A DNA stretch of 64,000 bases from Streptomyces sp. YIM 130001 (GTDB lineage Bacteria > Actinomycetota > Actinomycetes > Streptomycetales > Streptomycetaceae). Positions 8,763-16,872 of this stretch are shown one piece after another. Each line of letters opens with the position of its first letter. Within the stretch, counting starts at the first letter, position 1. Position numbers and translations under genes: made by a program. The stretch is taken from the NCBI RefSeq assembly GCF_003574445.1, contig NZ_KZ984557.1, positions 118,647 through 182,646 of the forward strand. Direction: 5' to 3'. The notes under the pieces were generated by a model, which worked only from the letters and a program-made list of their open reading frames with translations, was not told where the DNA came from and made no database searches.

Positions 8763-9626
8763 GTGACTGGAACGCTCGTACTCGCAGGGACGCCCATCGG
8801 GGACACCGCCGACGCACCGCCGCGGCTGGCCACCGAGCTGGCCGGCGCCGACATCGTGGCCGCGGAGGACACCCGCAGGCTGCGGCGCCTCACCCAGGCG
8901 CTCGAAGTGCAGCCGCGCGGCCGGATCGTGTCCTACTTCGAGGGCAACGAGACCGCGCGTACGCCCGAGTTGGTCGAGGCGCTGGTGGGTGGCGCGCGGG
9001 TCCTCCTGGTGACCGACGCGGGCATGCCGTCCGTGTCGGACCCCGGCTACCGCCTGGTCGCGGCCGCCGTGAAGCAGGACATCAAGGTCACCGCGGTGCC
9101 CGGCCCGTCGGCTGTCCTGACCGCGCTCGCGCTCTCCGGCCTCCCGGTGGACCGCTTCTGCTTCGAGGGCTTCCTGCCCCGCAAGGCGGGCGAACGGCTC
9201 GGCCGGCTCCGCGAGGTCGCCGGCGAACGACGCACCCTCGTCTACTTCGAGGCCCCGCACCGCCTGGACGACACACTCGCCGCGATGGCCGAGGCGTTCG
9301 GCGGGGACCGCCGCGCCGCGGTCTGCCGCGAGCTGACCAAGACGTACGAGGAGGTACGGCGCGGGCCGCTCGCCGAGCTGGCCGCCTGGGCCGCGGAGGG
9401 CGTACGCGGCGAGATCACGGTGGTCGTCGAGGGAGCACCCGAGGTCACCGAGGAGCTCGACGCCGGGGAACTGGTGCGGCGGGTGCAGGTGCGCGAGGAG
9501 GCGGGCGAGCGGCGCAAGGAGGCGATCGCCGCGGTCGCGGCCGATGCGGGGCTTCCCAAGCGGGAGGTGTTCGACGCGGTCGTCGCGGCAAAGAACGCCG
9601 CTCGGCAGTCCCCGCGCGGGGCATAG
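8763..9626 (+). CDS. rsmI: 16S rRNA (cytidine1402-2'-O)-methyltransferase
   Basis: A 287-residue tetrapyrrole-methylase-fold enzyme. It opens with the family motif LVLAGTPIGDTADAP, then ADIVAAEDTRRLRRL, and has VTDAGMPSVSDPGYRLV and AVPGPSAVLTALALSGLP, all diagnostic for RsmI, which 2'-O-methylates C1402 of 16S rRNA in the decoding centre. Length is normal. The start is GTG at 8763 with GAGGATGGGGG upstream. It diverges from pmt with 134 bp between them. rsmA, a second 16S methyltransferase, lies 5 kb downstream on the same strand but in a separate unit. Confidence 0.92.
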   Translation: MTGTLVLAGTPIGDTADAPPRLATELAGADIVAAEDTRRLRRLTQALEVQPRGRIVSYFEGNETARTPELVEALVGGARVLLVTDAGMPSVSDPGYRLVAAAVKQDIKVTAVPGPSAVLTALALSGLPVDRFCFEGFLPRKAGERLGRLREVAGERRTLVYFEAPHRLDDTLAAMAEAFGGDRRAAVCRELTKTYEEVRRGPLAELAAWAAEGVRGEITVVVEGAPEVTEELDAGELVRRVQVREEAGERRKEAIAAVAADAGLPKREVFDAVVAAKNAARQSPRGA

Positions 9627-9824
9627 GGACTATCGTGAAAAGCAAAGCAAAGGCCGCGCATCAGGCGCTTTCCCCATGACGGCCCCAAAACCGCGCCAAT
9701 AGTCGACAGGCCTGGTGCGCTCCCCGCCATCGAGGCGTCCACTGGAGTGGGGGACGGATCCCGTTCCCGCCCGGTGGGGCTTGCCCTCCGGGGCGTCCTC
9801 GTCCGACGGACAGGAGGAGCCGGC

Positions 9825-10304
9825 ATGAGCGAGATCACCGGCCGCGAGGCGGGCCTTCCGGGCCCTGCGGCGGCACCGTCCCCGATGGCCGCGTCCGCGC
9901 CGTCGCCCCGTCCCGTACCGGTGGCCACGGCGCACGAGTCGTACGCGTTCGCCTGCATGAGGTGCGGGCACGGGTGGGAGCAGGACTACACGATCGAGCA
10001 CCACGTCGACGGCAAGGGCGAGGAGTTCGTGAACTACCTGGCGGACGGCGTCCGGGTCCCCTCGCCCCTGTCCCGCCCCACCTGTCTGAACTGCGGCGGG
10101 CACGTCGTCCGCATCATGCGTGCGGGCCGGGTCTCGTCGGTACGAGAGGTCACTCGACGGCTCTACGAAGGCCCCGCGGACGAACGTCCCGAGGCGGAGG
10201 CCGAGCCCGCCCCGGCCGCCGGCGGCGCCACGGCCGCGCCGTCCGGCGATGAGCACCACTGGCACCTCGCGGACCTCCTTCACCCCTTCCGCCACCGGGG
10301 CTGA
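9825..10304 (+). CDS. Conserved zinc-ribbon protein of unknown function
   Basis: A 159-residue soluble protein. After a Pro/Ala-rich N-terminus (about 1-38) comes FACMRCGHGWEQDYTIEHH and later PTCLNCGGHVVRIM, that is two CxxC pairs about 47 residues apart that would bind one zinc ion. The C-terminal third is Ala/Pro/Glu-rich and ends in HHWHLADLLHPFRHRG, rich in histidine. I do not recognise a function; a nucleic-acid or protein-binding role is only a guess from the zinc ribbon. The ATG at 9825 follows a perfect AGGAGGAG. It appears monocistronic. Confidence 0.7.
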   Translation: MSEITGREAGLPGPAAAPSPMAASAPSPRPVPVATAHESYAFACMRCGHGWEQDYTIEHHVDGKGEEFVNYLADGVRVPSPLSRPTCLNCGGHVVRIMRAGRVSSVREVTRRLYEGPADERPEAEAEPAPAAGGATAAPSGDEHHWHLADLLHPFRHRG

Positions 10305-10428
10305 AGCCCGTCCGAACCCCAGCCCGTCCGCCGCTCGAGGACGCAGGGCCGTCAGGCCCCCTCCCGCGCCGGACGGGTTCGGCGTTCCCAGGAATTTCCG
10401 GACGGGCCACCACTCCCTTGCGGATCGC

Positions 10429-10459
10429 GTCACTTAGTGACATGCTGTCACTCAGCGAC
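10429..10459. promoter_or_regulatory. Tandem palindromes upstream of the DUF3159 gene (TetR operator candidates)
   Basis: GTCACTTAGTGAC at 10429-10441 is a perfect palindrome, and GTCACTCAGCGAC at 10447-10459 is an imperfect copy. Their centres are 18 bp apart. The same GTGAC/GTCAC half-site recurs in TGTCATCGTGACA before the TetR gene at 11205. Shared sites before both genes suggest the regulator controls itself and its neighbour. Confidence 0.5.
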
Positions 10460-10486
10460 GAAACGCGACCGGGAGGACCGATCACC

Positions 10487-11158
10487 ATGACGATGACCAC
10501 CGCACCTTCCCAGCAGCAGCACCAGCAGCGGACGGCGGCGCGAGGTACGACCCTGGACCAGCTGGGAGGCCCCAAGGGCCTCGTGTACACGACGCTCCCT
10601 GTGGTCGCGTTCGTCGCCGCGAACAGCCTCCGCGGCCTCACGGCGGCGATCATCACCGCAGGCATCGTGGCGCTGGCCATCGCCGTGGAGCGGCTGCTCC
10701 GCAAGGAGTCGCTGATGCCCGCGCTCGGCGGCGTGTTCGGCGTCGCGTCCGCCGCCGGCATCTCCTGGTACACCGGATCCGCGAAGGACTTCTTCGTGGT
10801 CGGGATCTGGGCGAGCCTGGCGGGCGCCGTCGTACTCCTCGCCTCCGTACTCGCGCGGTGGCCGCTGGCCGGTCTGATCTGGAACCAGGCCACGGGCAAG
10901 GGCACCGTCTGGCGCGCGGACCGGCGCTCGATGTTCTACTACGACGCCGCGACCCTGTTCCTCACCGTCATCTTCGGCTCCCGCTTCGTCGTCCAGCAGT
11001 GGCTGTACGACGCCGACCAGGTCGGCTCGCTGGGCTTCGCCAAGATCGCCATGGGCTTCCCGCTGCTCGCCGTCGGCCTCGTGGTCGTCGCCTGGGCGGC
11101 CAAGGCCTCGGACAAGCGCCTCAAGGTCGTCGGCCTGCTGCCCGCCCGGCGCGCCTGA
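10487..11158 (+). CDS. DUF3159 family integral membrane protein
   Basis: A 223-residue membrane protein matching the actinobacterial DUF3159 family (LDQLGGPKGLVYTTLPVVAFV at the start of the domain and a conserved WRADRRSMFYYDAATLF). About six hydrophobic segments are visible: residues 38-53, 55-72, 80-97, 104-125, 150-170 and 190-212. Function is unknown. The ATG at 10487 has GGGAGGA ten bases upstream; a second in-frame ATG two codons later is possible. The promoter region carries tandem palindromes resembling the operator of the TetR gene that follows 123 bp downstream, so control by that regulator is likely. Confidence 0.75.
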   Translation: MTMTTAPSQQQHQQRTAARGTTLDQLGGPKGLVYTTLPVVAFVAANSLRGLTAAIITAGIVALAIAVERLLRKESLMPALGGVFGVASAAGISWYTGSAKDFFVVGIWASLAGAVVLLASVLARWPLAGLIWNQATGKGTVWRADRRSMFYYDAATLFLTVIFGSRFVVQQWLYDADQVGSLGFAKIAMGFPLLAVGLVVVAWAAKASDKRLKVVGLLPARRA

Positions 11159-11164
11159 CCCGGC

Positions 11165-11184
11165 CCCGGCAGGTGTCTGCCGGG
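11165..11184 (+). terminator. Hairpin after the DUF3159 gene
   Basis: A 7-bp perfect stem (CCCGGCA/TGCCGGG) with a 6-nt loop starts six bases after the stop codon. It lacks a U-tract, as is usual in Streptomyces. Confidence 0.5.
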
Positions 11185-11204
11185 CAGCCCGACAGGGCAC
11201 TTAC

Positions 11205-11217
11205 TGTCATCGTGACA
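11205..11217. promoter_or_regulatory. Palindrome upstream of the TetR gene (autoregulatory operator candidate)
   Basis: TGTCATCGTGACA is an inverted repeat with 5-bp arms (TGTCA/TGACA) and a 3-bp spacer, 65 bp before the TetR start. It shares its half-site with the palindromes at 10429-10459. Confidence 0.45.
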
Positions 11218-11281
11218 CTCGACGCGTCGAGGAAGCACCGGAAGCCGACGCGTCCAGGAAGTACAGGAAGCAGGGATCGAG

Positions 11282-11938
11282 ATGGCCGGCACGGCATCGG
11301 TGAAGCGCAGCGGCATGAGTGACGAGCGGCGTCGCCGACTGCGGCTCGAGATCTCCCGGGAGGCGGCCCGGCTCTTCTGGGCGCAGGGCGTGGACGCCAC
11401 CAGCGGTGACCAGATCGCGGCGGCCGTCGGCCTGTCCACCCGTACCGTCTGGCGCCACTTCCGCACCAAGGAGAGCTGCGCCGAGCCCATCGTGATGCAG
11501 GGCATCAAATGGGGCCTGACGACGCTGCGGACCTGGCCGAGGGAGCTCTCCCTCGAGGAGCATCTCGCCGTGACGACGACGAGCTACGTCCGCGAGACCA
11601 CGGAGGCCGAGCGCCACGACGACGGGCTCGCCGTCAAGATGATCGAGCTGGCCGACCGCGAACCGGCCATCCGTACGGCCTGGTTGATGGCGTGCGACGA
11701 GCTGGAACGCGAGATGGTCGAGATCTTCGCGGAACGCCTCCGCCTCCCCGCCGACGGTATGCAGGTGCGGATGTACGCGGCGGCGGCCTCGGCCGTGCTG
11801 CGGGTGATCAACGAGGTGGTGGGGGCCGCGGTGCTGGCCGGTGAGGACCTTACGCAGTACGCCGACGTCTCCGACCTGATCGCGAGGGCGATCCGCGATT
11901 CGACCGGCGGCGTGGTGGGGGACCCGGTCCCCGCGTGA
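11282..11938 (+). CDS. TetR family transcriptional regulator
   Basis: A 218-residue regulator. The N-terminal DNA-binding domain is clear: REAARLFWAQGVDATSGDQI followed by the recognition-helix region AAAVGLSTRTVWRHF with RTKE after it. Residues about 75-210 form the variable ligand-binding and dimerisation domain, and no ligand can be predicted. ATG at 11282 is preceded by AGGGATCGAG; an internal ATG at 11315 (MSDERRRRL) is a reasonable alternative. The palindrome 65 bp upstream and the related pair before the DUF3159 gene suggest autoregulation and control of that membrane protein. Confidence 0.85.
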   Translation: MAGTASVKRSGMSDERRRRLRLEISREAARLFWAQGVDATSGDQIAAAVGLSTRTVWRHFRTKESCAEPIVMQGIKWGLTTLRTWPRELSLEEHLAVTTTSYVRETTEAERHDDGLAVKMIELADREPAIRTAWLMACDELEREMVEIFAERLRLPADGMQVRMYAAAASAVLRVINEVVGAAVLAGEDLTQYADVSDLIARAIRDSTGGVVGDPVPA

Positions 11939-12011
11939 CCCTTCGGGGTGCATGTGTGGGGTGGCGCGGGGGTGAACGGGCGGGCGCGGGCGTCGGCGTT
12001 CGGCCGGTTCG

Positions 12012-12017
12012 TAGGAT
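12012..12017 (+). promoter_or_regulatory. Candidate -10 box of tatD (leaderless)
   Basis: TAGGAT ends seven bases before the tatD ATG and there is no separate ribosome-binding site, which fits a leaderless transcript. Confidence 0.4.
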
Positions 12018-12024
12018 CGGGGTT

Positions 12025-12933
12025 ATGAGTTCGAAGGATTCCGCACCGCCGTTGCCCGAACCGCTCCGCGGGGAGGTCGCCGATTCGCACACGCATCTCG
12101 ACATGCAGGACGGGACGGTGCAGGAGGCGCTCGACAAGGCCGCTTCCGTCGGTGTGACGACCGTGGTCCAGGTCGGCTGCGACGTCGCCGGATCCCGGTG
12201 GGCCGCGGACACCGCGGCCGCGTACGCGCCGGTGCACGCTACCGTGGCACTGCATCCCAACGAGGCGCCGCGGATCGTACTGGGGGATCCTGGGGATCCT
12301 GGGGGTACCGCCCAGCCGTCCAGGTCTGGGGGAGGCCGGTCACGGCACGGGGAGCGGGCGGCCGGGGGAGAGGCCGCGCTCGACGAGGCGCTCGGTGAGA
12401 TCGACCGGCTCGCGGCGCTCGACCACGTCAAGGGGGTCGGGGAGACCGGGCTCGACTACTTCCGTACCGGGCCGGAGGGCAAGGACGCACAGGAACGGTC
12501 GTTCCGCGCCCACATCGAGATCGCCAAGCGGCACGGCAAGGCCCTGGTCATCCACGACCGCGAGGCGCACGCCGACGTCCTGCGGATCCTCAAGGAGGAG
12601 GGCGCCCCCGAGCGCACCGTCTTCCACTGCTACTCGGGCGACGCCGCGATGGCCCAAATCTGCGCCGAACAGGGCTACTTCATGTCCTTCGCAGGCAATA
12701 TGACGTTCAAGAACGCGGTGCCGCTGCGGGAGGCCCTCGCGGTCGCTCCGACGGAACTCGTCCTGGTCGAGACGGACGCGCCCTTCCTCACTCCGGCCCC
12801 GTATCGCGGCAGGCCCAATGCTCCCTATCTGGTGCCCGTCACCGTGCGCGCGATGGCTGAGGTGAAGGGACTGCCGGAGGAGGCGCTCACGGAGGCGCTC
12901 CGCGTCAACACGGCGCGCGCGTTCGGTTATTGA
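12025..12933 (+). CDS. tatD: TatD family metal-dependent deoxyribonuclease/hydrolase
   Basis: A 302-residue TIM-barrel hydrolase. Metal-binding and catalytic motifs are all present: DSHTHLDM near residue 20, GVGETGLDYF, ALVIHDREAH, VFHCYSGD and the final LVETDAPFLTP. Family members are 3'-5' DNA exonucleases or D-aminoacyl-tRNA deacylases. The unusual feature is a Gly/Ser/Arg-rich insert at about residues 86-116 (GDPGDPGGTAQPSRSGGG onwards) between HPNEAPRI and DEALGEIDRL, in frame and at a surface position for the fold. Its DNA is rich in GGGGG and palindromic pieces, unlike the rest of the gene. TAGGAT seven bases before the ATG suggests a leaderless mRNA. Confidence 0.9.
   Translation: MSSKDSAPPLPEPLRGEVADSHTHLDMQDGTVQEALDKAASVGVTTVVQVGCDVAGSRWAADTAAAYAPVHATVALHPNEAPRIVLGDPGDPGGTAQPSRSGGGRSRHGERAAGGEAALDEALGEIDRLAALDHVKGVGETGLDYFRTGPEGKDAQERSFRAHIEIAKRHGKALVIHDREAHADVLRILKEEGAPERTVFHCYSGDAAMAQICAEQGYFMSFAGNMTFKNAVPLREALAVAPTELVLVETDAPFLTPAPYRGRPNAPYLVPVTVRAMAEVKGLPEEALTEALRVNTARAFGY
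12280..12369. repeat. In-frame low-complexity/palindromic insert within tatD
   Basis: Contains two CTGGGGGATCC-like direct repeats and a CCCAG/CTGGG hairpin with flanking GTACC and GGGGAG. This looks like the palindromic units found in Streptomyces intergenic DNA, here read in frame. Limits are approximate. Confidence 0.5.
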
Positions 12934-12958
12934 GTCCTGCGCAGGCCCTGCGCGTGGC

Positions 12959-12981
12959 CCGGCCGGCGGGCTGCCGGCCGG
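12959..12981 (+). terminator. Hairpin after tatD
   Basis: A 9-bp perfect stem (CCGGCCGGC/GCCGGCCGG) with a 5-nt loop lies 25 bp after the tatD stop. Confidence 0.6.
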
Positions 12982-13039
12982 CGGTGACCGAGCGCGTGAA
13001 TGGCCGTGACTGATCGCGACACAGCGTGTTCGAGCGACT

Positions 13040-13068
13040 TTGGAGAGTGACGGTCGCTCGGCTAGGTT
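13040..13068 (+). promoter_or_regulatory. Candidate promoter of rpfB
   Basis: TTGGAG (13040-13045) and TAGGTT (13063-13068) are separated by 17 bp and would give a leader of about 35 nt. That is too short for the cyclic-di-AMP riboswitch found before other Streptomyces rpf genes. Confidence 0.45.
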
Positions 13069-13110
13069 CTGTCAGCCCGATGCAGAACCCAGCGAGCCCG
13101 GAGCGTCGTC

Positions 13111-14679
13111 GTGAGCAGTGCGCAGGGTGGTCAGCAGGCGGTACGCGGCGGCCAGGACACCGACACCGTGACCGCACCTCGGTACGGCGAGGCGTACGAG
13201 CCGGCCTTTCACGAGCCGCACCTGTACGCGTCGGAGATGTACGCGTCGGACGTGTACGCGTCGGCCCTCGGAGCGGGGGCCGGTCCGTACGGGCGCTGGT
13301 CGGAGCCTTACCGGGCGCCCTACGGCCAGAGCCCGGACGCCACTTGGGTGGACTCCCCGGGGGTGGCAGCGCCCGGGTTCGGGCCCGCGCCGATCGCGTA
13401 CGCCCGCGCGGCCGCGGCGACGCTGGACGCAGGGCCCTTGGACACGGGGCCGCTGGACAGGGCGCAGTCGGTCACCGGGCCCCCGGGCGCGGCGACGCTC
13501 GACGTACCGACTGCGGGCATGCGGCCCGCCGGTGACATGCCGGCGGCGACCCCGCGCGGCCCGCGGCGGCGCCTCGCACCGGTGCGGCCCGATTCGTGGC
13601 GGCGGCTCGTCCCGCAGGCGCTGGTCGTGGCCTTCCTCGCCGGCGGCACCTCCGCGTTCGTCTCCGCCGACAAAGGCGTGACCCTTTCCGTCGACGGCAA
13701 GACCCGCACCCTGCACACCTTCGCCGACGACGTCGACGAACTCCTCGACGAGGAAGGCCTCGACCTCGGCGCCCACGATGTCGTCGCCCCCGGCCGCGGC
13801 GCCGGACTCGACTCCGGCGACGAGGTCGTCGTCCGGCACGGCCGCCCCCTGCAACTCACCCTCGACGGCATCTGGCACCAGGTGTGGACGACCGCGGACA
13901 CCGTCGACGGGGCGCTGCGGGAGCTCGGCGTACGCGCGGACGGAGCGCATCTGTCGGTGCCGCGGTCGCAGCGGATCGCCCGCACCGGACTCAGCCTCGA
14001 GGTCCGTACCGAGCGCACCGTCACGGTGATGGCCGACGGCCGCGAACGGACCGTGCGCACCAACGCCGCCACGGTGCGCGAGGCGGTCCGCGCCGCCGGC
14101 GTCACCCTGCACGGCCAGGACACCACCTCGGTGCCGCAGGACAGCTTCCCGCGCGACGGGCAGACCCTGAAGGTGCTGCGCATCGTCGCCAGCCAGGAGG
14201 TGCGCGACGAGCGGGTCGCCTACGACGTGCGGCGGGTCGAGGACGCGTCGCTCGACCGCGGCACGGTGGAGGTCGTACGGCAGGGCCGGCCCGGTGCGCG
14301 CCGCCTCACCTACGCGGTGCGCACGGTCAACGGCGTCCGGGAGAAGCCGCGGCTGGTCCGCACCGAGACGGTCCGCGAGCCGCGCGCCGAGCACGTGCGG
14401 GTCGGCACCCGGGAGCTGCCCGCCTCCGTGCAGGGCGCCGACGGGCTGAACTGGGGCGCGCTGGCCGCCTGTGAATCGGGCGGGCGCCCGGACGCGACGG
14501 ATCCGTCCGGGACGTACGGAGGGCTCTACCAGTTCGATACGCAGACGTGGCAGAGCCTCGGCGGGAGCGGACGCCCCCAGGACGCCTCCGCAGCGGAGCA
14601 GACCTCGCGGGCCAAGAAGCTGTACGTCCAGCGCGGCGCGAGCCCGTGGCCTCATTGCGGTGCCCGTCTGGAGGCGTGA
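13111..14679 (+). CDS. rpfB: Resuscitation-promoting factor RpfB-like cell-wall lytic transglycosylase
   Basis: A 522-residue membrane-anchored protein. Residues 1-160 are a cytoplasmic, low-complexity region with YAS repeats. A single membrane helix (about 168-185, LVVAFLAGGTSAFVSADKG) is followed by three DUF348 repeats (each beginning like GVTLSVDGKTRTLHTFADDVDELL), a G5 domain (about 360-430, VRDERVAYDVRRVED) and the C-terminal Rpf domain starting GLNWGALAACESGG, whose Glu is the catalytic residue. It cleaves peptidoglycan during spore germination and outgrowth. GTG at 13111 has GGAGCG upstream. It is the second gene after tatD and before rsmA, as in other actinomycetes. Confidence 0.92.
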   Translation: MSSAQGGQQAVRGGQDTDTVTAPRYGEAYEPAFHEPHLYASEMYASDVYASALGAGAGPYGRWSEPYRAPYGQSPDATWVDSPGVAAPGFGPAPIAYARAAAATLDAGPLDTGPLDRAQSVTGPPGAATLDVPTAGMRPAGDMPAATPRGPRRRLAPVRPDSWRRLVPQALVVAFLAGGTSAFVSADKGVTLSVDGKTRTLHTFADDVDELLDEEGLDLGAHDVVAPGRGAGLDSGDEVVVRHGRPLQLTLDGIWHQVWTTADTVDGALRELGVRADGAHLSVPRSQRIARTGLSLEVRTERTVTVMADGRERTVRTNAATVREAVRAAGVTLHGQDTTSVPQDSFPRDGQTLKVLRIVASQEVRDERVAYDVRRVEDASLDRGTVEVVRQGRPGARRLTYAVRTVNGVREKPRLVRTETVREPRAEHVRVGTRELPASVQGADGLNWGALAACESGGRPDATDPSGTYGGLYQFDTQTWQSLGGSGRPQDASAAEQTSRAKKLYVQRGASPWPHCGARLEA

Positions 14680-14902
14680 AGGGCTTCGTGTGCTGCGGAT
14701 CTCCGCGAAGGCCGTGCGGGTCTCCCCGCGGACCCTGCGGCTCTCCCCGGCCGTGGGTCACCGATCAGCCCGTCCGGCGTCTCGGGAAAGGCAGCCAGGA
14801 CAAGCCTGAGGACGCGAGAGCGGCGGCGGCCCGCACGCGGACGCGACCGCCACCCGGACACACCTGGAATCACACGCCCCCGGGGCCCCGTACCCTGGGC
14901 CC
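14680..14902. other. Intergenic region between rpfB and rsmA
   Basis: It contains three imperfect copies of a 20-22-bp unit (CTGCGGATCTCCGCG, GTGCGGGTCTCCCCGCG, CTGCGGCTCTCCCCG) at about 14691-14752 and a copy of the dispersed AGCCCGTCCGGCG sequence near 14765. The first units may act in termination. No gene is seen. Confidence 0.4.
14891..14896 (+). promoter_or_regulatory. Candidate -10 box of rsmA-ispE (leaderless)
   Basis: TACCCT ends six bases before the rsmA GTG, and no Shine-Dalgarno is present. Confidence 0.45.
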
Positions 14903-15790
14903 GTGAGCAGCCCCACTTCTGATCCCCTGCTCGGCCCCGCCGAGATCCGTGAACTCTCCGCCGCCCTCGGCGTACGCCCCACCAAGCAGCGCGGTCAGAA
15001 CTTCGTCATCGACCCGAACACCGTGCGCCGCATCGTGCGCACCGCCGAGGTCAGCCCCGACGACGTGGTCGTCGAGATCGGCCCGGGGCTCGGTTCGCTG
15101 ACCCTGGCCCTCCTCGAGGCCGCCGACCGCGTCATGGCCGTGGAGATCGACGACGTCCTCGCGGGCGCGCTCCCCGCGACCGTCGAGGCCCGACTGCCCG
15201 CCCGCGCCGACCGGTTCGCCCTCGTCCACCGTGACGCGATGCTCGTCGACGAGCTGCCGGGGCCGGCCCCGACCGCCCTCGTCGCCAACCTGCCGTACAA
15301 CGTCGCCGTCCCCGTACTGCTGCACATGCTCGCCACCTTCCCGAGCATCGAGCGCACGCTCGTCATGGTGCAGGCGGAGGTCGCCGACCGCCTGGCCGCC
15401 GCACCCGGCTCCAAGGTCTACGGCGTGCCCTCGGTCAAGGCCAACTGGTACGCGGAGGTGAAGCGCGCCGGCTCGATCGGCCGGAACGTCTTCTGGCCCG
15501 CGCCGAACGTCGACAGTGGCCTCGTCTCCCTGGTCCGCCGCACCGAACCGGTGGCGACCACCGCGACCCGCAAGCAGGTCTTCGCCGTCGTCGACGCCGC
15601 CTTCGCCCAGCGCCGCAAGACGCTGCGCGCCGCGCTCGCCGGCTGGGCCGGATCGGCGGCCGCGGCGGAGGCCGCGCTCGTGGGCGCCGGTGTCTCGCCG
15701 CAGGCGCGCGGCGAGGCGCTCACCGTCGAGGAGTTCGCCAGGATCGCGGAACAGCATGCCGCCGGCCGCCAGGAGGAGGCTTCCGCATGA
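14903..15790 (+). CDS. rsmA: 16S rRNA (adenine1518/1519-N6)-dimethyltransferase KsgA
   Basis: A 295-residue Rossmann-fold methyltransferase. Motifs: GVRPTKQRGQNFVIDP at the N-terminus, the SAM-binding VVEIGPGLGSLT, acidic VMAVEIDD, catalytic NLPYNVA near residue 131, and FWPAPNVDSGLVSL. It dimethylates two adenines in helix 45 of 16S rRNA late in 30S assembly. Loss of this enzyme gives kasugamycin resistance in bacteria. GTG at 14903 lies six bases after a TACCCT -10-like hexamer with no Shine-Dalgarno, pointing to a leaderless mRNA. Its stop overlaps the ispE start (ATGA), a common actinobacterial pairing. Confidence 0.95.
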   Translation: MSSPTSDPLLGPAEIRELSAALGVRPTKQRGQNFVIDPNTVRRIVRTAEVSPDDVVVEIGPGLGSLTLALLEAADRVMAVEIDDVLAGALPATVEARLPARADRFALVHRDAMLVDELPGPAPTALVANLPYNVAVPVLLHMLATFPSIERTLVMVQAEVADRLAAAPGSKVYGVPSVKANWYAEVKRAGSIGRNVFWPAPNVDSGLVSLVRRTEPVATTATRKQVFAVVDAAFAQRRKTLRAALAGWAGSAAAAEAALVGAGVSPQARGEALTVEEFARIAEQHAAGRQEEASA

Positions 15791-16722
15791 GCAGGCAGTC
15801 CGTCACCGTTCGCGTACCCGCCAAGGTCAATGTGCAGCTCGCGGTCGGCGGGCCGCGCCCCGACGGCTTCCACGGCCTGGCCAACGTCTTCCTCGCGGTC
15901 GGCCTGTACGACGAGGTGACGGCGACCGCCGCCGGCGAACTGCGCATCACCTGCTCGGGCCCCGACGCGGGCCAGGTGCCCCTCGACCGTTCCAACCTGG
16001 CGGCCCGCGCCGCCCTCGCGCTGGCCGAACGGCACGGCCGCGGCGCCGACGTACACCTCCACATCGACAAGGACATCCCGGTCGCCGGCGGCATGGCAGG
16101 CGGCAGCGCGGACGCCGCCGGAGCCCTGGTGGCCTGCGACGCACTCTGGGGCACCGAGACGCCACGCGACGAACTCATGGAGATCTGCGCCGAGTTGGGC
16201 AGTGACGTGCCGTTCAGCCTGGTCGGCGGCGCCGCACTGGGCACCGGACGCGGTGAGCGGCTCGCCCCGATCGAGGTCGGCGGCACCTTCCACTGGGTGT
16301 TCGCCGCGGCCGACGGCGGGCTCTCCACACCCGCCGTGTACCGGGAGTTCGACCGGCTCTGCGAGGCAGCGGGCCGCACCGTACCGGAGCCCGAGGCTTC
16401 GCCCGTACTGCTCGACGCGTTGCGCGCAGGCGACCCGAAGGCGCTCGCGGACGCGGTGAGCAACGATCTGCAGCCCGCCGCCCTCTCCCTGTTCCCGTCC
16501 CTCGCGGACACCCTGCGCGCGGGTTCCGAGGCCGGCGCGCTCGCCGCCCTGGTCTCCGGCTCCGGCCCGACCACGGCCTACCTCGCGGCCTCCGCGGAAT
16601 CGGCGCGGGAGATCGCCGACGCCCTGCGCGCCTCCGGCACCTGCCGCACGGTCCGCACCACGACCGCCCCCGCACCGGGCGCCCACCCGACCGACGCCCC
16701 GGACCGGTCCTCCGCTCCATGA
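15787..16722 (+). CDS. ispE: 4-diphosphocytidyl-2-C-methyl-D-erythritol kinase
   Basis: A 311-residue GHMP-superfamily kinase of the MEP isoprenoid pathway, which phosphorylates the 2-hydroxyl of CDP-methylerythritol. The N-terminal VRVPAKVNVQLAVGGPRPDGFH contains the catalytic Lys/Asp-type motif for this enzyme. The glycine-rich ATP loop PVAGGMAGGSADAAG is at about residues 98-112, and the C-terminal VSGSGPTTAYLA is the third GHMP motif. ATG overlaps the rsmA stop by 4 bp, so it is translationally coupled and co-transcribed. The C-terminal 20 residues are Thr/Pro-rich and not conserved. Confidence 0.93.
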   Translation: MSRQSVTVRVPAKVNVQLAVGGPRPDGFHGLANVFLAVGLYDEVTATAAGELRITCSGPDAGQVPLDRSNLAARAALALAERHGRGADVHLHIDKDIPVAGGMAGGSADAAGALVACDALWGTETPRDELMEICAELGSDVPFSLVGGAALGTGRGERLAPIEVGGTFHWVFAAADGGLSTPAVYREFDRLCEAAGRTVPEPEASPVLLDALRAGDPKALADAVSNDLQPAALSLFPSLADTLRAGSEAGALAALVSGSGPTTAYLAASAESAREIADALRASGTCRTVRTTTAPAPGAHPTDAPDRSSAP

Positions 16723-16794
16723 CCTGCTCCATGGAGCCACGTACTCAGCCGAGTTGAGTACGGGCGCGCTGCCGCCCCGCTCCCGCTGACAAGC

Positions 16795-16860
16795 CGAAGG
16801 GGCGGCCCGGAGAAGACCGCTCGGCCGTGAACAGCCGCGCCTTCCCGGACCGCCCCTTCG
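16795..16860. terminator. Bidirectional hairpin between ispE and the convergent propeller gene
   Basis: Perfect 11-bp arms CGAAGGGGCGG (16795-16805) and CCGCCCCTTCG (16850-16860) flank a 44-nt interior that can pair further. It lies between two convergent stop codons. Confidence 0.55.
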
Positions 16861-16872
16861 CGGGCGTCGCGC

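Noticed and set aside
12934..13110. Cyclic-di-AMP riboswitch before rpfB
   Set aside because: Such elements precede some Streptomyces rpf genes, but the leader here is only about 35 nt from the candidate promoter and shows no fitting fold.
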